A stretch of DNA of 64,000 nucleotides from Pleodorina starrii (taxonomy: Eukaryota; Chlorophyta; Chlorophyceae; Chlamydomonadales; Volvocaceae), in the NCBI GenBank assembly GCA_030267565.1, contig BRXU01000004.1, positions 5,887,001 through 5,951,000 of the forward strand, given 5' to 3'. The position numbers were made by a program, and so were the translations under genes. Below, piece by piece: positions 9,966 to 22,794 of the stretch (positions are counted from its first letter, which is position 1; every line of letters begins with the position of its first letter). The notes beneath the pieces are model-generated. The model worked only from the letters and a program-made list of their open reading frames with translations. It did not search any database and was not told where the DNA came from.

Positions 9966-12900
9966 TCAGTCCTCGAACACGACCGTCTTGTTGTTGTACA
10001 CCATGACCCGGTCGTCCAGGTGCCACCGCACCGCGCGCGCCAGCACCAGTCGCTCCAGGTCGCGACCCTTGCGGATCATGTCCTCAACGCTGCGACGTGG
10101 CGGGACGTGCGGCATGATGTAGGGCATTGACGCCTCAAGATTTCAACGAGACGCAGGGCAGATGCGGGGCAGAAAACGTCGAGAAAACCGTGGGGAAGGG
10201 GCGTGGAGGAATAGGGCCGACGCCGCCGGTCTCACGGAGGGAGTTGCAAGTCCTACCGAGAAGTCCTGCTACGCTCCCACGCGCGCTCCCCCCCTCCTCA
10301 GGCCGCATGCCGTGCACGGCGACTGCGGCGCAACCACCAACGACTGCGGCGCAACACCCACACCACCACCGCGTCGCAGATGCCGTACCCACCGTGTCGT
10401 ACTGCCGTACCCACCTGTCCCGGTGCGTGATGCGCGTGACGGCCTGGTCGATGATTGGCCCCGCATCCAGCTCCGCGGTCGCGAAGTGGGCGGTGGCGCC
10501 GATGATCTTGACGCCGCGCTCGTGAGCTCGGTGGTAGGGGCGCGCGCCCTCGAAGGCGGGCAGGAACGAGTGGTGGATGTTGATGGTGTGCTGCCAGTTG
10601 CGCTCGCAGAAGGCCGTGCTGAAGATCTGCATGTAGCGGGCCAGGATCATGACGTCGACGCGCTCGCGGGCCAGCAGCGACTCCAGGGCTGCCTCCTGCT
10701 GTTCCTTACTGCCGGGGTCCTTGGAGAGGGGCAGGTGGTGGAAGGGCACGCCGAACGTGTCCGCGATCTGTGGGGTGGGTGGGCGGGTGGGTGGGCCGGC
10801 GGGGAGCGGGAATCGGAAAGCGCGGGAGGAGGGGGAGGAGGTGGGAGGGACGGGATGGAAGGACGGGTCAGGGAGGGAGGGAAAAGGCAGAGCCGCGGAG
10901 GGTGTACAGCCGGGCCTGGCTGAAGCGGGGGGGAAGGGAGACAGGCGCGCAGACGCACGGGGGGGGGGGGGTTGACCCCGCGGATGCGCACCCGCACATA
11001 CGCGGTGCCCGGGCCCAGTCCGGCCCTACCCCATCCCATGTTCCCATCCCGGCTGCCCGGCCTGCCCTGTCCCCAGTCGGTCGGTCGCTCACGTGCTTTA
11101 GGTCGGGGTGGTTGGAAATGATGAGTGGGATCTCGCAGCGCAGCTCTCCGGAGCGGTGGCGAATCAGCAAGTCGTACAGGCAGTGGTCCTGGGAGGGGCG
11201 CGGGGGGCGGGGCAGGGGGGTAGGGCGGGAGGAGTAAAGTGCATTGTGACCGCGGAGCGGGAGCGAGGTGGGAACCGGCGAGGGAAACGAGCAACGGAGC
11301 GCACAGATGCGTGGAGGACAAAGCAGGACACCAGGTGCGGCTGGTCAAGGGGGAAGAGAGACAGAGAAAGAGAGACAGAGAGAGAGAGAGAGAGATACGG
11401 TAACATGGTGACGGCCGACAAGGGCGCGAGCGTGACGCTCGGAGCATCCAGTAGGTGGAATTTGCGGCCTCTGCGGCCAATGTTGCTGCTTGTTACTGCC
11501 CGTGACTGCCGTTCCCACTACGGTCGAGTACGACATTATGCCGTACCTGCTTGGACACCAGGATGGCGAGGCGCTTGATCTTGTCCTTGTACGAGATCTG
11601 TAGGTGCCAGCGGGCGGTCAAAGACGGAACGAGCAGGGAATGTGTTGGCAAAGAACGCCACAGCGCGGGCAATGGGTTTAGTGAGCCTCGATCCATAAAG
11701 CTTTGAGGTCTGACGTCTGAGGAATTGGCAACGCGGCGGGGTGCCCCCGGGGAAGAACGGGACCGCCCACATTTAGTGAGATTCCGGCCCCAGCCCCACC
11801 AGCGCAAGCCCGTCCAGTCCCAGCAGACAACGCCCACTGCCGTACACCCACGGCCTCCCTCCACCTCGACCCCGGCGCGGGCGGCTCCTCCGACCTGGCT
11901 CACGCAGTACCTCCTGCCCGCCCCGTCGTACGCACCTGCCACTTCATGCCGTACCGTGTCGCCAGCTCTGCAATGGCTCGCTCCAAAATGGCCGTGTTGC
12001 CGGGCCCGATCACAATGTCGGAGAAGTCAAAGGTGATGCGCTGAAAGAACATGGACGTGCTCTGATCCGAGAACTGTTGCGACCAGGCCAAAGGACGGCG
12101 GCAGCGTTTGGGTTGGAGGGCCCCGGGTTGATGATCCGGTCACGTAAGTTTTGGGTCACCGGCGTTGGAATGGAATTTGGAGGTGTCAATACGAAGGAAA
12201 AGGAAGGCCGGCGAGATGCGCTGAGCCCCTCGCCTCATCCGAGCGAGCGCTGTCGGTCGACGGATGCGCGCCAAGGGCCAGCGCCCAGGCGTGGCTCAAG
12301 ACCCCCCCGGCAAGAGGCGCCGTTGCAGCTGCTGTCCCGCGGCCCCCCTGGGAGTCAGGCAGCCCGCCCGCAGGTTGCGGCCTGGCCGTGCCGTGCGACC
12401 GACTTGCCTGGTCGCTGCAGACGATGTTGCAGCCGAAGCCATACAGCAGCTGTTCAGCGAAGGGGGGTGGGGCGGGAGATGTCAGGGGCGCGGTTGCAGT
12501 GCAGTGCGAGGCGTTCGTCGACCAGACGCGGCGTCCTGCTTTTTCCGGAGCATGGTTCATGCTCCAAACGACCCGCTCCAAATGCACAAACATGCAAAAG
12601 CCCGATAACGCGTTTTCCCTAGGCAACTCCAACTCAACGGACGGCAAGTGCGTGCCGTACGTGTCTCCTTCCGTTGGGGCAAGCGGGCAACCCCGGAACC
12701 CAGTGTTGCAAGAAAGACCTACAGCATGCTGAGCGGCCATCGCAACTTGGAGTGAGCGCGCATAACTTCCGGTGGCAAGGGCAGCTCGCGGCGAGCCAGG
12801 GTTGCAGGGACAGTCCAAGTGCCGAGCCGGCCTGGTGAGCCCCCGGCGCGAAAACCCCAGGCAGAGCAAGAGGACATCCTACCTGGCTGACAGCAGCAAT

Positions 12901-13188
12901 CACGCCCTTTTGGTCGGGACACTGCAGCAGTAGGTTCGCGGTCATGGACGGCTTTGTCGGAGGCGCCTCCGCCGCGATGCTGACATTTGACGCCGGTGAT
13001 GGGGCACTGCCGTTGGCGCCATGATTTACGTTGCCTGGCGCGTTGACCTGGGCTACGTGCGTGCGTACAGAGAGCCCTGGCCTTGCGAGGTGCACTTTTT
13101 GCGCGCCTCCGTAACGACGAATGCCGGGCGCTGAATTAACTGCACGCCGCCGTCCCTGCACGCCGAAGGCTTTCTCCAAGCGGAACAT
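9966..13188 (-). CDS. PURU: Formyltetrahydrofolate deformylase, organelle-targeted
   Basis: Seven exons: 13188-12883, 12449-12408, 12073-11936, 11597-11547, 11188-11093, 10767-10415, 10089-9966; 369 residues, stop TGA. It hydrolyses 10-formyl-THF to THF and formate. Residues 1-80 are a basic, acid-poor presequence-like extension absent from the bacterial enzyme. An ACT domain starts at about 83 ([19 protein letters not shown]). The formyltransferase-like catalytic domain carries [18 protein letters not shown] (Asn274, His276) and ELDAGPI (Asp312), the expected Asn-His-Asp catalytic set. Plant homologues are mitochondrial and protect photorespiratory glycine decarboxylase from formyl-folates, so the same role is inferred here. 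Intron 2 has a GC donor (CAG|GCAAGT); the other introns are GT-AG. An intron contains a run of G near 10960-10972. Confidence 0.93.
11376..11394 (+). repeat. (AG)n microsatellite in a purU intron
   Basis: About nine AG dinucleotides within a longer purine-rich tract (about 11350-11396), inside the intron between purU exons 4 and 5. Confidence 0.8.
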
Positions 13189-15152
13189 TTTCCCGTAATT
13201 TTACTCAAGATAAATCCAGCGTCAATTTCGTTAGGGGTAAGGGGCCAACAAAAATGTAAATTGCACTAATTGTTCTCGTCCAGCTTGTAATTCTGCGGGC
13301 CAGTGCGTCTCTGGCTCCCTGCTATTAGCCACCAAACGCGGTCGGTCGCTTTTGTTCTAGGATTATCTGTTTGGAGTGCAAGCCTTCCGACACAGTTTGC
13401 AGCCGTACGACTGGATCATCTTCGACTTAGAGCGGAATCGTGACTGTACAGGACACATCATCCTCCACGCAGCCAGCCGACTGTTCCTGCCAGGTTCTAC
13501 TGTTCCTGCCAGGTTCTAACAGGACGGATGAAATAGGTTCGTTGTCGTTTTACGTTGCCTCAGCCGTCTGTGAGCAGCTTCGCAGCTGGCGACGGCCGGC
13601 ACCCAAAAGCAACCAAGAGATGTGCCCGTGCTGAAAGCTAGGTTAGTCAAGAGGGAAGATCCGCCGTGACGACACACAAATGTTTACACAAAAGGTGCCA
13701 AGCTCGCTTCGCGTCAAGTCGCGACACCTTCTATCGGCGGTACCATCAATCCCGGGGCCCCAACACTCTGCTGCTGTTTTCCAGCTGCGCCAGACGCAGT
13801 TCTCCTACAAGCAGCGCCTTGACGCGAATCGCCCGCGCGCCGGCCCCGTCTCCCCGGCACGCGGCGCCGGTAATGGAAACGCCCAGCAGGCCCTATCTCC
13901 CAGACCGCTCCCCGCAGCACCAGCCGTGCAAACGCCGGGCACCAATGGCCGCACATCGGCTCTCACATGCCGAGAGCTCGGGCCGGCAGCCGACCCCAAC
14001 GCAAGTCAACGCACCTGCCCTCGGCCACCTGGCCAGCGAGCCCCGCGCAGAGGGGGACCATCCGTCCGACAACCGTCCGGCCCACCATCCGCCGTCCACC
14101 CACCATCCTGCCGGGGTTCCTACCTCCCGCAGCGCGCACCCTCCAGCCTCAATCTCCACATGACCCAGGAGGGCCGCACCCGCCGGTGTCGTGGAAGCCC
14201 CGCCTCGCGGCAGCGCCGCAGCTCCGTGCCGCACCGAGACCCTTTACCGCGGCCGGAAGCCGACGCCAGCAGCCGGCCTCGGCCCGGGTCCGAACTCACC
14301 CTGGGGCCCGGGCTGCCCGGCCCATAAAAGCAACGAACGCCAACCAGGAAGCTCAAGCCAAAGGCCAAGCGTGGACAGTCGCTCGGGCCCTCTTAAGTCT
14401 CGTTCCCGTCTGCTAGAAAACAAATTACGCTCGGACGCCGCTTACCGGTACACGCCGCTGGGCTGTGGCTTCGGTGGAAGCTCGCCGCAGCGGCTGCGGC
14501 CGTCGCCGCTGCAGCAGCGGGCCGCAACTGCTGTGCCTGCGCCGCTGCCAAGAGCTTCGCCGCATCCGCCACGCGAGCCCTGGTGCCCGCCCACGCACCT
14601 CCAGCCTGCGACATTTGTCGCAATACTACCAGTACAGCCCCACCCACCCACCCACCCACCCCGATCGGCACGTGCGCCGAGCCCGCCTGGCGCGGCGGGA
14701 GACGGACCCATCCCACAGGTCCGTCTCTTTACACATTTCGACGGCACGCTGCCGGCTGCTTTCGAGTTTTCCCACCGATAGATACGTTACCCCAAAGAAA
14801 AAGGCTTGCAGGCCCGGAAAGAGGACTTCTGCTGGGCCTGGGGGAGCGCCTGCAGCGAGCTGTGCCTGCCGTGGCTGCAACTCGCTCCAAGTACCAGCTC
14901 CCTGGCCTGGCGACTGCAGGTACAACGCCCCGTCCTTCCGTGCTTCCCCAGCCCCCCCAGTCCACTCCCCCAAACCCCAAACCCGCACCAACTACCCGCT
15001 ACACCGCCTGTGGCCACCGCCGCCGCCACCACCGCGTCCGTTCGCGCGGAGGCAGTCAGCGGCAGCCGTGACCCGCGGGTCGCTCAGTCAACCGCCGCGC
15101 CTTCGGACCTTGACCCACGGGTCGGCCAAAGCCCTCCAATCAACCGCCGCTT
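13189..15152. other. purU promoter and 3' region of the TPR-PB1 gene
   Basis: Two tandem minus-strand genes flank it. 13189-13660 is relatively AT-rich and should include the purU promoter; a 19-base direct repeat (CTGTTCCTGCCAGGTTCTA) occurs twice near 13480-13517. 13750-15150 is C-rich, probably the 3' UTR of the TPR-PB1 gene; no coding exon recognised. Confidence 0.45.
14729..14733 (-). promoter_or_regulatory. TGTAA polyadenylation signal of the TPR-PB1 gene
   Basis: Minus-strand TGTAA about 420 bases past the stop at 15153. Another TGTAA lies at 13684-13688. Confidence 0.45.
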
Positions 15153-18100
15153 TTACTTCTTGGCCTTCTTCACCTCGAGCGACGGCAGGCCCTTGGCCTT
15201 GGGCTTCTCCACCTCCGGCTCCGCCTTGGCTTCCTCCTTGGCTTCCTCCTTGGCGGCCGGCGCCGGTGTCTCCTCCTCCGCCGGAATGTCCAGCTCCTCC
15301 GACTGCAAGTCACGACCATCGATCCAATCGTGGTGGCGATCCGAAGGGGTGCGCCGGAACACATCAGTTGCGGAGGTACGGACAGAGCCAGGTGGAGCGC
15401 GGGTGCGGTACGGATGGATCCATCGGTGCTACCTTGGGTTAAGAGGGCGGCCACCCCTCCGGTGGCTGCCACGCAGCGCCGCGTCCCTCCCCTTCCCTCC
15501 CTCCCATCCGTCCCGTCAACTCACGCACTCCACCTCGCACTCCCCCCCCACACACACGGACCTCAACCGCAACCCCGCCCGACACCCTTCCGCCCCTTCT
15601 CCTCCCCCCCGGACCACCCCCCGCCCCCCCAACGTACCTTGAAATGGTTCCGGAGCGCCATTCGGATGTCCTTCTCGGGGCACCCGGCCTCCCGGAACAG
15701 CGCCACCGCCTTTTCCACCTCCGGCTTCCACTCCTGACCCGTGGCCGCCAGCATCTGGCTCCACTCGTAAATGAAGTTGCCCTTGAGGACCAGAGCCTGG
15801 GACTTGAAGTCGTACTCCTGCTGCCCAGCAGGAGACGAGCCGGACGACGCAGCGGGCGGCGCCTGGCCCGACTCGGCCGCCTGGCAGAGGTGGGAGGAAG
15901 GGCACGGAGGAAGGGGATGGCGCGTGTGCTGACAAAGCGGTCCGGAAGGGGGGCCGTCCGGAATGTAGTCGCATTCGCGCCCGGCCTTTCCGCCTCCGCC
16001 CTTGCTATGGCTCTCGGGCCTCACCCTCAACTCTCAACTCCAGGACGTTCTGAGCTCGGCGCCAACCACCGCTGCGGGCACTGCCGTGCCGCCTCCCCTT
16101 TCGTGCCCCGGCCTGCAGGGCGCCCCGTCCACCCCGCCCCGCCCTGTCTCACCTCTCACGCCCATTCCCTCACACCCCGTCGATCACCTTGCCGCACAAA
16201 ACTCCTGGCCGCCGCCCCAGCAAGCCAGTCAACCCTCGGCCCCTGGGCCCGCCTTCATTCCCTTCCTCCTACCCCTCTCGTCCCCTCCCTCCCCTTCCCC
16301 GCACCTTGGCCTGCGCCTCCTTCTGGCGCGCGTCCATGCTGGGCGCCAGCGCCACCGCCCGGTCCGCCCAGGTCAGCGCCGACTCGAAGCCGCTCCGCGC
16401 CGCCGTCACGGCCTCCGTCTGCAGCTTCGCCAGAGCGGCGTGCGCTGCGGCGTTGAGCGCGTCAGCGCCGTCCGCGGCAGCCTGCTCGGCACCCTTGCTG
16501 GAAGAGGCGCCGTCGGCAGCGGCCGGGGCGGGGGCTGCTGCCGAGGACGATTCCGCGCTGCTCTCCGCGGGCCTAGTCGGGGGGGGGGGAGAGGGGCAGG
16601 GAGGGGAGAGGGGCAGGGAGCTGACGGAGGCGGTGACGGCAGCTGCGGATGCGCCCGCCTGCCGCGGCGACCGTCCTACACGTCCTCGACGCAAACCCTC
16701 CTACCCCCACAACCCCCATCTCCCTTCCTCGTCTACCCCACCACCCCGGCCCCCCACTACCACGGACCCCACCACCGCCCACTTTGGCAGATCCCGCTGT
16801 GCCCTGAACCCCCGCTGCCAGCCAAAGCACGCCGCCCTAGCCAGCCAACACACACCGTGCCCAAGGCCTCCCTCTACCCCTCCCCCCTCCCTCCAAACAC
16901 ACACACGCCCGCCTCCCACCCTTCCCAGCCCCCCGCCTCCGAAGCCCGGAACCCCTTTCCCCCCTTCCCCCCCCCCCCGCTCCCGCTCCCCGGGAACCCA
17001 CTTGGCCGGCTCCGGGTGCGCCATCAGTCCGGCGCTGAGCTTGCACCGCTCAAACTCCAGCTGGCTCATGTTGCAGACCGCATCGAAGAAATCCGGGTTG
17101 TAGGACAGCGCCTCGCGGTAGCGCCGCTCCGCCTCGGCAAACTCCGCCAGCACGGCGGGGCGCACCTCCTCGACAGCCTTGCCGGCGCGCGCCGCCGCCT
17201 CCAGCGCGCGCTGCCCCAGCAGCTGGTGCACCTGGCCCCATGACGCCAGGCCGGTGCAGGCCACGTCGCGGAAGCTGTCCTTGGCCTTGTCGAACAGCGG
17301 CACGGCGGCGTCCGAGTGGATGGTGCCGTCCAGGGCCTTGCTGACAGAGTCCCAGCCCATGTTGTGCAGGTCCACGTGCCTGCGGGACATCGGAGGAGGA
17401 GGAGGAGGGGGAGGAGGAGTGGGAGGTCAAGAGGAGGGGCGTCTTGAGGGATCGGGTGCGGTTTGGGGGTTGGTGAAGGTACCGGCGAGACGATCTGGGG
17501 TTGAAGCTGACAAACGAACGCATTATGGTAGGCAATGTGGTTTATGGGGGTTTTTGAAGGAGTGATGGGTGCATCAGAACAGGGAAGGGATCTGGGAACC
17601 GGTGAGCTGATGGGGGCGGGGGGGGGGGGAGAGAACGTTCGTTTGCGCCAAGGTACTTTCGCAGACTGTGCCCTCCTCCAGTTCCCTTGCCGTGTTTTCC
17701 GTCCATGTCCATCTCCGCAGCCTCCCTCCTCGGCTATGGCCCCCTAAAACCCCGAAACCCGCACCCCTTGGAACAACCAGACGCCACGGTCTTCCCAAAG
17801 CGGCATCCGCCCCGCCCCCCCTTACACGTGGATAACCCCCCCCTTACTTGTCCGGCTCCAGTCCGGTCTGCTGGATGAACAGCTGCGCAAAGTCCACCAG
17901 CCAGCTGTCCAGGTGGATCTCCTCAGAGGGCTGAGGGGCGGAGGCGGAGGACTGGGAGGCGGAGGCGTCGCCCTGGGGGCGAGGTAAGGGAAGCGGGGCG
18001 GCGGGGTAACGGTGACGAGGAAGCGTTAGGGAGGGGGAAGGGGGGCGAGTCCAATGAGCGGTGATGGTTTGGCGATGGTGCAGGGGAGGGGAGGTCTGCG

Positions 18101-21100
18101 CTGGTTGGCAGAGTACCAATCGGGCGTGGAAAGTGCGGAGGCGGAACCCCCCAGGGGACGACGGTCTTCCGGGCTTTCCGTGTGCACACTGCTGCCCGCA
18201 CTGGCGCGGGCGGGAAGGGGCTGGGGGGAAAGGCGGCTAGGGCGTTCCAGGTACACCACGAGGCAAGCTGACGCGGCACCTGTGGTAGGGGCGAGGCACC
18301 CCAGATGCCCTCCTGCCCGTTGCAGCGGCAAACCAGTCCGCAATTTCCGGTGCACCCAACCGCCACTCTCCTGTCCTTTCCCGGTCCACCAGCTGCGCCT
18401 GTCCCTGATCCCTGCTCCCCATCCTCGTTCGACCACCGGCTGATGTGGCTGGTGCTGCTGCTGCCGCGCTCACCGCCTGGTTTAAGGCAGCCAGGAGCAC
18501 CCCCCCCCTTGCAGGTTGCGCAGCATATACCGGTACAGATGCAGGGTGGGCCATGTACGTATGTAGCCGAGACCAGGCAGAGCACAAGGGACTGCGCAAC
18601 CGCACCGGGCGCCTGAGGCTGCCTGAGCCCGGCCCGGCTCCCCGAGCGGGACTGAACGAAACTGGGCTGGGCTGGGAGGCCCAACCCAAACCCCGCTTAT
18701 GCCATCCGTCACCAAGAACCCCCCGAGCAACACTCGGAAGGGGAGAGGGACCCTGTAGGAGCTCCCGTCCCCTCCATCGTTGCGCAGCCGGGGGGCTGCG
18801 ATGGACGCAGTCTCACCCGAGCCTCCTCCGTCCCGCCCCGCCTCGGCCCCCGAGGACGAGAGGCCCCCCCGCCGACCCCAACGTACTTTCCGCTCCGCGG
18901 CCGCCAGCTGCGCCTTCTGCATGGCCAGCAGCTGCTGCCGCTCAAACTCCTCCTCAAAGGGCGGCTTGGGAACCTCATCCTGCGGGCGGAGAACCAGGGG
19001 CCCCGGAGGAGCGTTAAGGGCAACAGACATACAGACAGACAGGCGCTGATGTGGCCGCGTCCCACTTTGCAACGCCGCGCCGGCCTTCACCGTTACGGCC
19101 CCCGCTGTCCCGTCCTGTCCAGTCGCCCCGGTCCTCCCCCCCTCGGGCTGTACTGCCGGCACCGGTCCGTCCTGATGTCCTGTCCGTCCGGCCCTGTGCG
19201 CCCCGGGGCGTGGAAATTTCCGCCCGCACGATCCACCGCCCGCCCGCCCGAAAGGCCGACAGACCAACGGCCGGCCCGCATCCTGGTAACCACCCGTTCC
19301 GGCTTCAGACGTGTGGGCTACAGCCCGGATCAAAAGTGACCCTCTTTCCTCGCAAGACGTGCATCGCGCATTCACGCTAGTCATCCGCCGGGGCTTACGG
19401 CCCTCAGCCCAGGCGCCAGGCCGTGGCGGCACAGCCCAGGAGACCTTCCTTGCCCCTGCGGCCACAGCCGTCCTTCGCCATCCACACTCCACACATGTCG
19501 GCGACCAATTGCATTCCCCGCCCCCTGCAGGATCGCCGATCAACCCCCCAAAGAAGCTGCTGCTTCAGCCCACAGGGCCCCAGTCGCCTTCCTGGAGCGC
19601 CCATTGCCTCCCAGCCACCGGCCCCGCACATGACGCCAATCCTAAACGTCTCTGCACCGGCCCCGCTTCCGCCCAAACTCGCCGCACCTTCTTCCGCCCC
19701 CCCCCCGCCCCTTCCGACGCTGGCGCCCAGCGCATACATACCCCCAAGGGAAGAGCTATCAGAGTGCCATGGGATGGGGGAAGTGGCGGGATTTTAGGTG
19801 GCCGGGGGTGGTGGTTGGGTGACTGAGGCCGCCGGCTCGGTCTCCACGCCGACCAAGTTCGGGTACCCCATGTCGGAGTACCTGCGGCGTCGCGAGGACC
19901 GGCTTTGCCTGGGCTGCGCCGAGTCTGGACACGCCGTCACCAACTGCGTGGACCCGGCCTGGCTGCGGCGCAAGGACCGTCTGGACGCGGAGAAGCCTGC
20001 GGCTGCGGCTGCTGCGCGCGCTGCTGAGGCTCAGGGCAAGGGCAGGCGCTGGTCCAAGGGTCTGGGCAAGGATCAGGGCAAGGGGAAGTGATGTGTTGCC
20101 CGCACCCTTGGACCAGCGCCTGCCCTTGCCCTAGCCCTGAGCCTCAGCAGCGCGCGCAGTAGCCGCAGCCTTCTCCGCGTCCAGACGGGCCTTACGCCGC
20201 AGCCAGGCCGGGTCCGTGCAGTCGGTGATCGCGTGACCAGACTCGCCGCAGCCCAGGCACAGCCGGTCCTCGCGACGCCGCAGATACTCATGGGGTACCC
20301 GAACTTGGTCGGCGTGGAGCCCGACCCGGCGGCCTCTGTCACCCAACCACCCACCCCCGACCACTTAAAATCCCGCCACCCCACCCCGCGCTCCGGCACC
20401 ACTCCCTCCCTCCCCGTGCCCTCTTCCGCCTCGCTGACCCGCCTCCACCCCGCCCCGTGCCCTCTCCGCTACCCTGGCCTCCCGCCTTTCCCCCTCCCAG
20501 GGAGCCCGCCTCACCGCGCTCGCCACCGGCGCCAGCAGCAGCTTGAGCGGCGGGAAGGCCGTCAGCTTGGGCCCGTGGCTGCCCTGCGCCGCCACCGCCC
20601 GCTGGTACTGCTGCATCAGCTCCGCCAGCGCCACGTGAATGTCGGCCTTGCAGGTCAGGGTCAGCAGGTCGCCCGACTTGTCCACGTACTTGAGCACGAA
20701 GGGGCCTGGGGGTTAGGCGAAAACAGTCCGCAGAGCCAAGCTGACTGGCGGGCATTTTTAACGGGGGCGGGATTCCCGGACATGGACGGGGCGGGGTTGG
20801 GTGGACCGCCCGGCTGCGAGACGTGCTGGGTGCTGCGGCAGGCTGTACGCGCCACGGGCCCCCTTCCCCACCAGAGTAGCAGCGGTGGAAGGAACGGCGA
20901 GGCCTCGGCGACCAAGTTGCCCGGAGAGAGAGGGCCCGCTGCAGCCCCAGCTCTCATCCGTCATCCCTGGTGAGAGCCCATCCGCCCGCGCTTGACCCAC
21001 CCGCGCTGAACCCACGGCACCCACCCGCGCTGGACTGGACCCAAACCCACGGCACCCACCCGCGCTGGGGAACTTGGCCTGCACCGCCGCCAGCACATCC

Positions 21101-22794
21101 GCATAGTTGCTGCTCAGTGACAGGTGAACCAGCTTCGTCTCATCACCCAGGGTGCACTTGGCGACGTACAGCCCCTGCTGCAGCGCGCTCAGGTTGCGCG
21201 CCGCCGCGGCGCCGCCGGCGCCCGAGGCGCGCGCAACCGTTGCGCCGCCGCCGTTGGCGGCGGCCACGCCGCCGGCGGACGCCGGGCGGCGCGCCGCCGC
21301 CTCGCGCAGGCGGCGCTCCTGCTCCTGCGTCTCCGGCGACGCGTTCTCCGTCTTATTGATGGTGGTCACGTCCGCCAGCGCCTGCTTGAAGAGGCCCTGC
21401 TGCTCGTAGGCCTTGGCGCGGCGCTGCAGCGCGCGGACGCTGTTCGGCGCCACCTCCAGAGCCGAGGTGCACTCCTTGACGGCCTCCTTGTACCTGTGAG
21501 GCGGTGGAGCGATGGGGGCCGGTGCAGGGCAGGGAAGAGCAGGGCAGGGCAGCGCAGGGCAGGGAAGCTGATTGCCGAGCTGACCTTCCGGGTGGGTCGT
21601 CCGTGAGAGTGAGGGTGAGAGTGAGAGTGAGAGGGAGGGTGAGCTTCGCCAGTGGAAGGGGAGGGGTGGTGCAAAGACAGAGCAGAGAGCGGGGACTGGC
21701 GGGCGAGGGCGGGTGGGTTTGAATCGTCCATGGTGACCCAAATGGGAAACGACGGTTGGGTTTAGGAGTTCGCATGGACATAGGGACGGGGGTGGGATGA
21801 ACGGTGTGTTTCGGAGGGGGCGGCACTCATGTGAGTGGACGGAGACGCGGGAAATGAAGTGCGCGCGAGGGCGCGTGGGGCAAGGTACGGAGCGGGGCGT
21901 GGATCGCTGTCATCGTGGTCGGCCAGCCGGCCGGTGGAATGATTTGAGTTTGCGGGGTATATGCATAGCTTGGCATTGCAGGAGCGAAGAGCTTAGAGCT
22001 TGTAATGTGAGCGGGCGCGCGGCATGAGCAGTTGAGCAGTGGGGTGAGAAGGCTGGACCGAAGTTGAACGGCTTGCGCGCAAGCTTGTCGCCTCGGAATG
22101 AAAAGGCCGAGAACACAGGGTAGTTGCGGTGATTGTTACGGTCGGCTCCAGACATTACGAAGGGTCCTTCGGTGGACAGAGCCAGCTGGCCGTGCACTGC
22201 AGCGGATACGGAGTGTCGGAAGTGGGTTGCCCTCGACCGACCACGGATAGAAGTCTGCAATCCGGGATGCCCGGCAATCCCGGGACTACTCGGGAACACG
22301 AATAATAATTTGTAAAAGGCCTGTCGACACGGTCGTCATAGCCACTTGCGTGCGTCAAAACGCTGGGTCGTCACGGCCCCGCAACTCTTGTGGCCAATCG
22401 CGTATCCAACGCCGATGGGAAGCGCACCTCTTCTGGCCGATGAAGCAAGCCGCCTTATTATTGTGGAAGTCAGCACGCTCAGGAGCGCCAGCGGGCAGCA
22501 GCTTAATAGCCTCGTCGTAAGTGGTCAGAGCCTTCTGGTAGTCGCCACGAGCGAACGAGTTGTTCCCGTCCGTTTTCAGCTCAACGATCTTTTTGGCGAT
22601 CTGTTAACATATCGCAAAAAAAGCCAGATCAGGCTTGGTTGCCAGCCGCCGGCTACCACACTAAACCCCCTGCCAAAGCCCAGATGGGCCGAACGGTTAA
22701 AGTTATCGATGTGCAGGGCACGCACCTCCGGCTCAACATTGGCTGGTGCTGCGACGGTCGCCTTGGTTGGCGACGACTTGCTCTTCTTGGCCAT
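15153..22794 (-). CDS. TPR- and PB1-domain protein (plant Phox/CLMP1-like)
   Basis: Ten exons: 22794-22726, 22600-22428, 21493-21060, 20705-20515, 18979-18887, 17972-17848, 17379-17002, 16572-16305, 15880-15638, 15302-15153; 707 residues. After a Lys/Ser-rich start come three TPR-like helical pairs (about residues 24-125: ELKTDGNNSFARGDYQKAL, YKEAVKECTSALEVAP). A PB1 domain spans about 188-263, with the OPCA-type YVDKSGDLLTL. Next is the block typical of plant TPR-PB1 proteins, SWLVDFAQLFIQQTGLEPDK then VDLHNMGWDSVSKALD. A long helical region includes NPDFFDAVCNMSQLEFE, and the Glu/Lys-rich tail ends VKKAKK. Arabidopsis relatives (Phox1-4, CLMP1) act as HSP70/90 co-chaperone-like or cytoskeleton-associated factors and influence chloroplast positioning; the exact role here is not known. 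The intron 20514-18980 carries an inverted pair of gag-like fragments. Confidence 0.88.
19771..20093 (+). mobile_element. Retroelement gag zinc-knuckle fragment, arm 1 of inverted pair
   Basis: Inside a minus-strand intron, the plus strand reads an open frame (about 19819-20091) with VTEAAG, STPTKFGYPM, EYLRRREDRLCLGC and a CCHC knuckle, C-x2-C-x4-H-x4-C (CLGCAESGHAVTNC), then a Lys/Gly-rich tail and TGA. This is the C-terminal nucleocapsid-like part of a gag protein. No protease, reverse transcriptase or LTR is seen nearby, so it is a fragment. The arm is repeated in inverted orientation at 20100-20390. Confidence 0.75.
20100..20390 (-). mobile_element. Retroelement gag zinc-knuckle fragment, arm 2 (inverted)
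   Basis: The minus strand repeats arm 1 with scattered substitutions. Its knuckle is CLGCGESGHAITDC, followed by TDPAWLRRKARLDAEK. A small deletion near the YPM..EYL junction shifts the frame, and AQG is followed at once by TAG, so this copy is broken. The shared sequence starts at GGCGGGATTTTA in both arms. A spacer of about 40 bases separates them. Confidence 0.72.
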
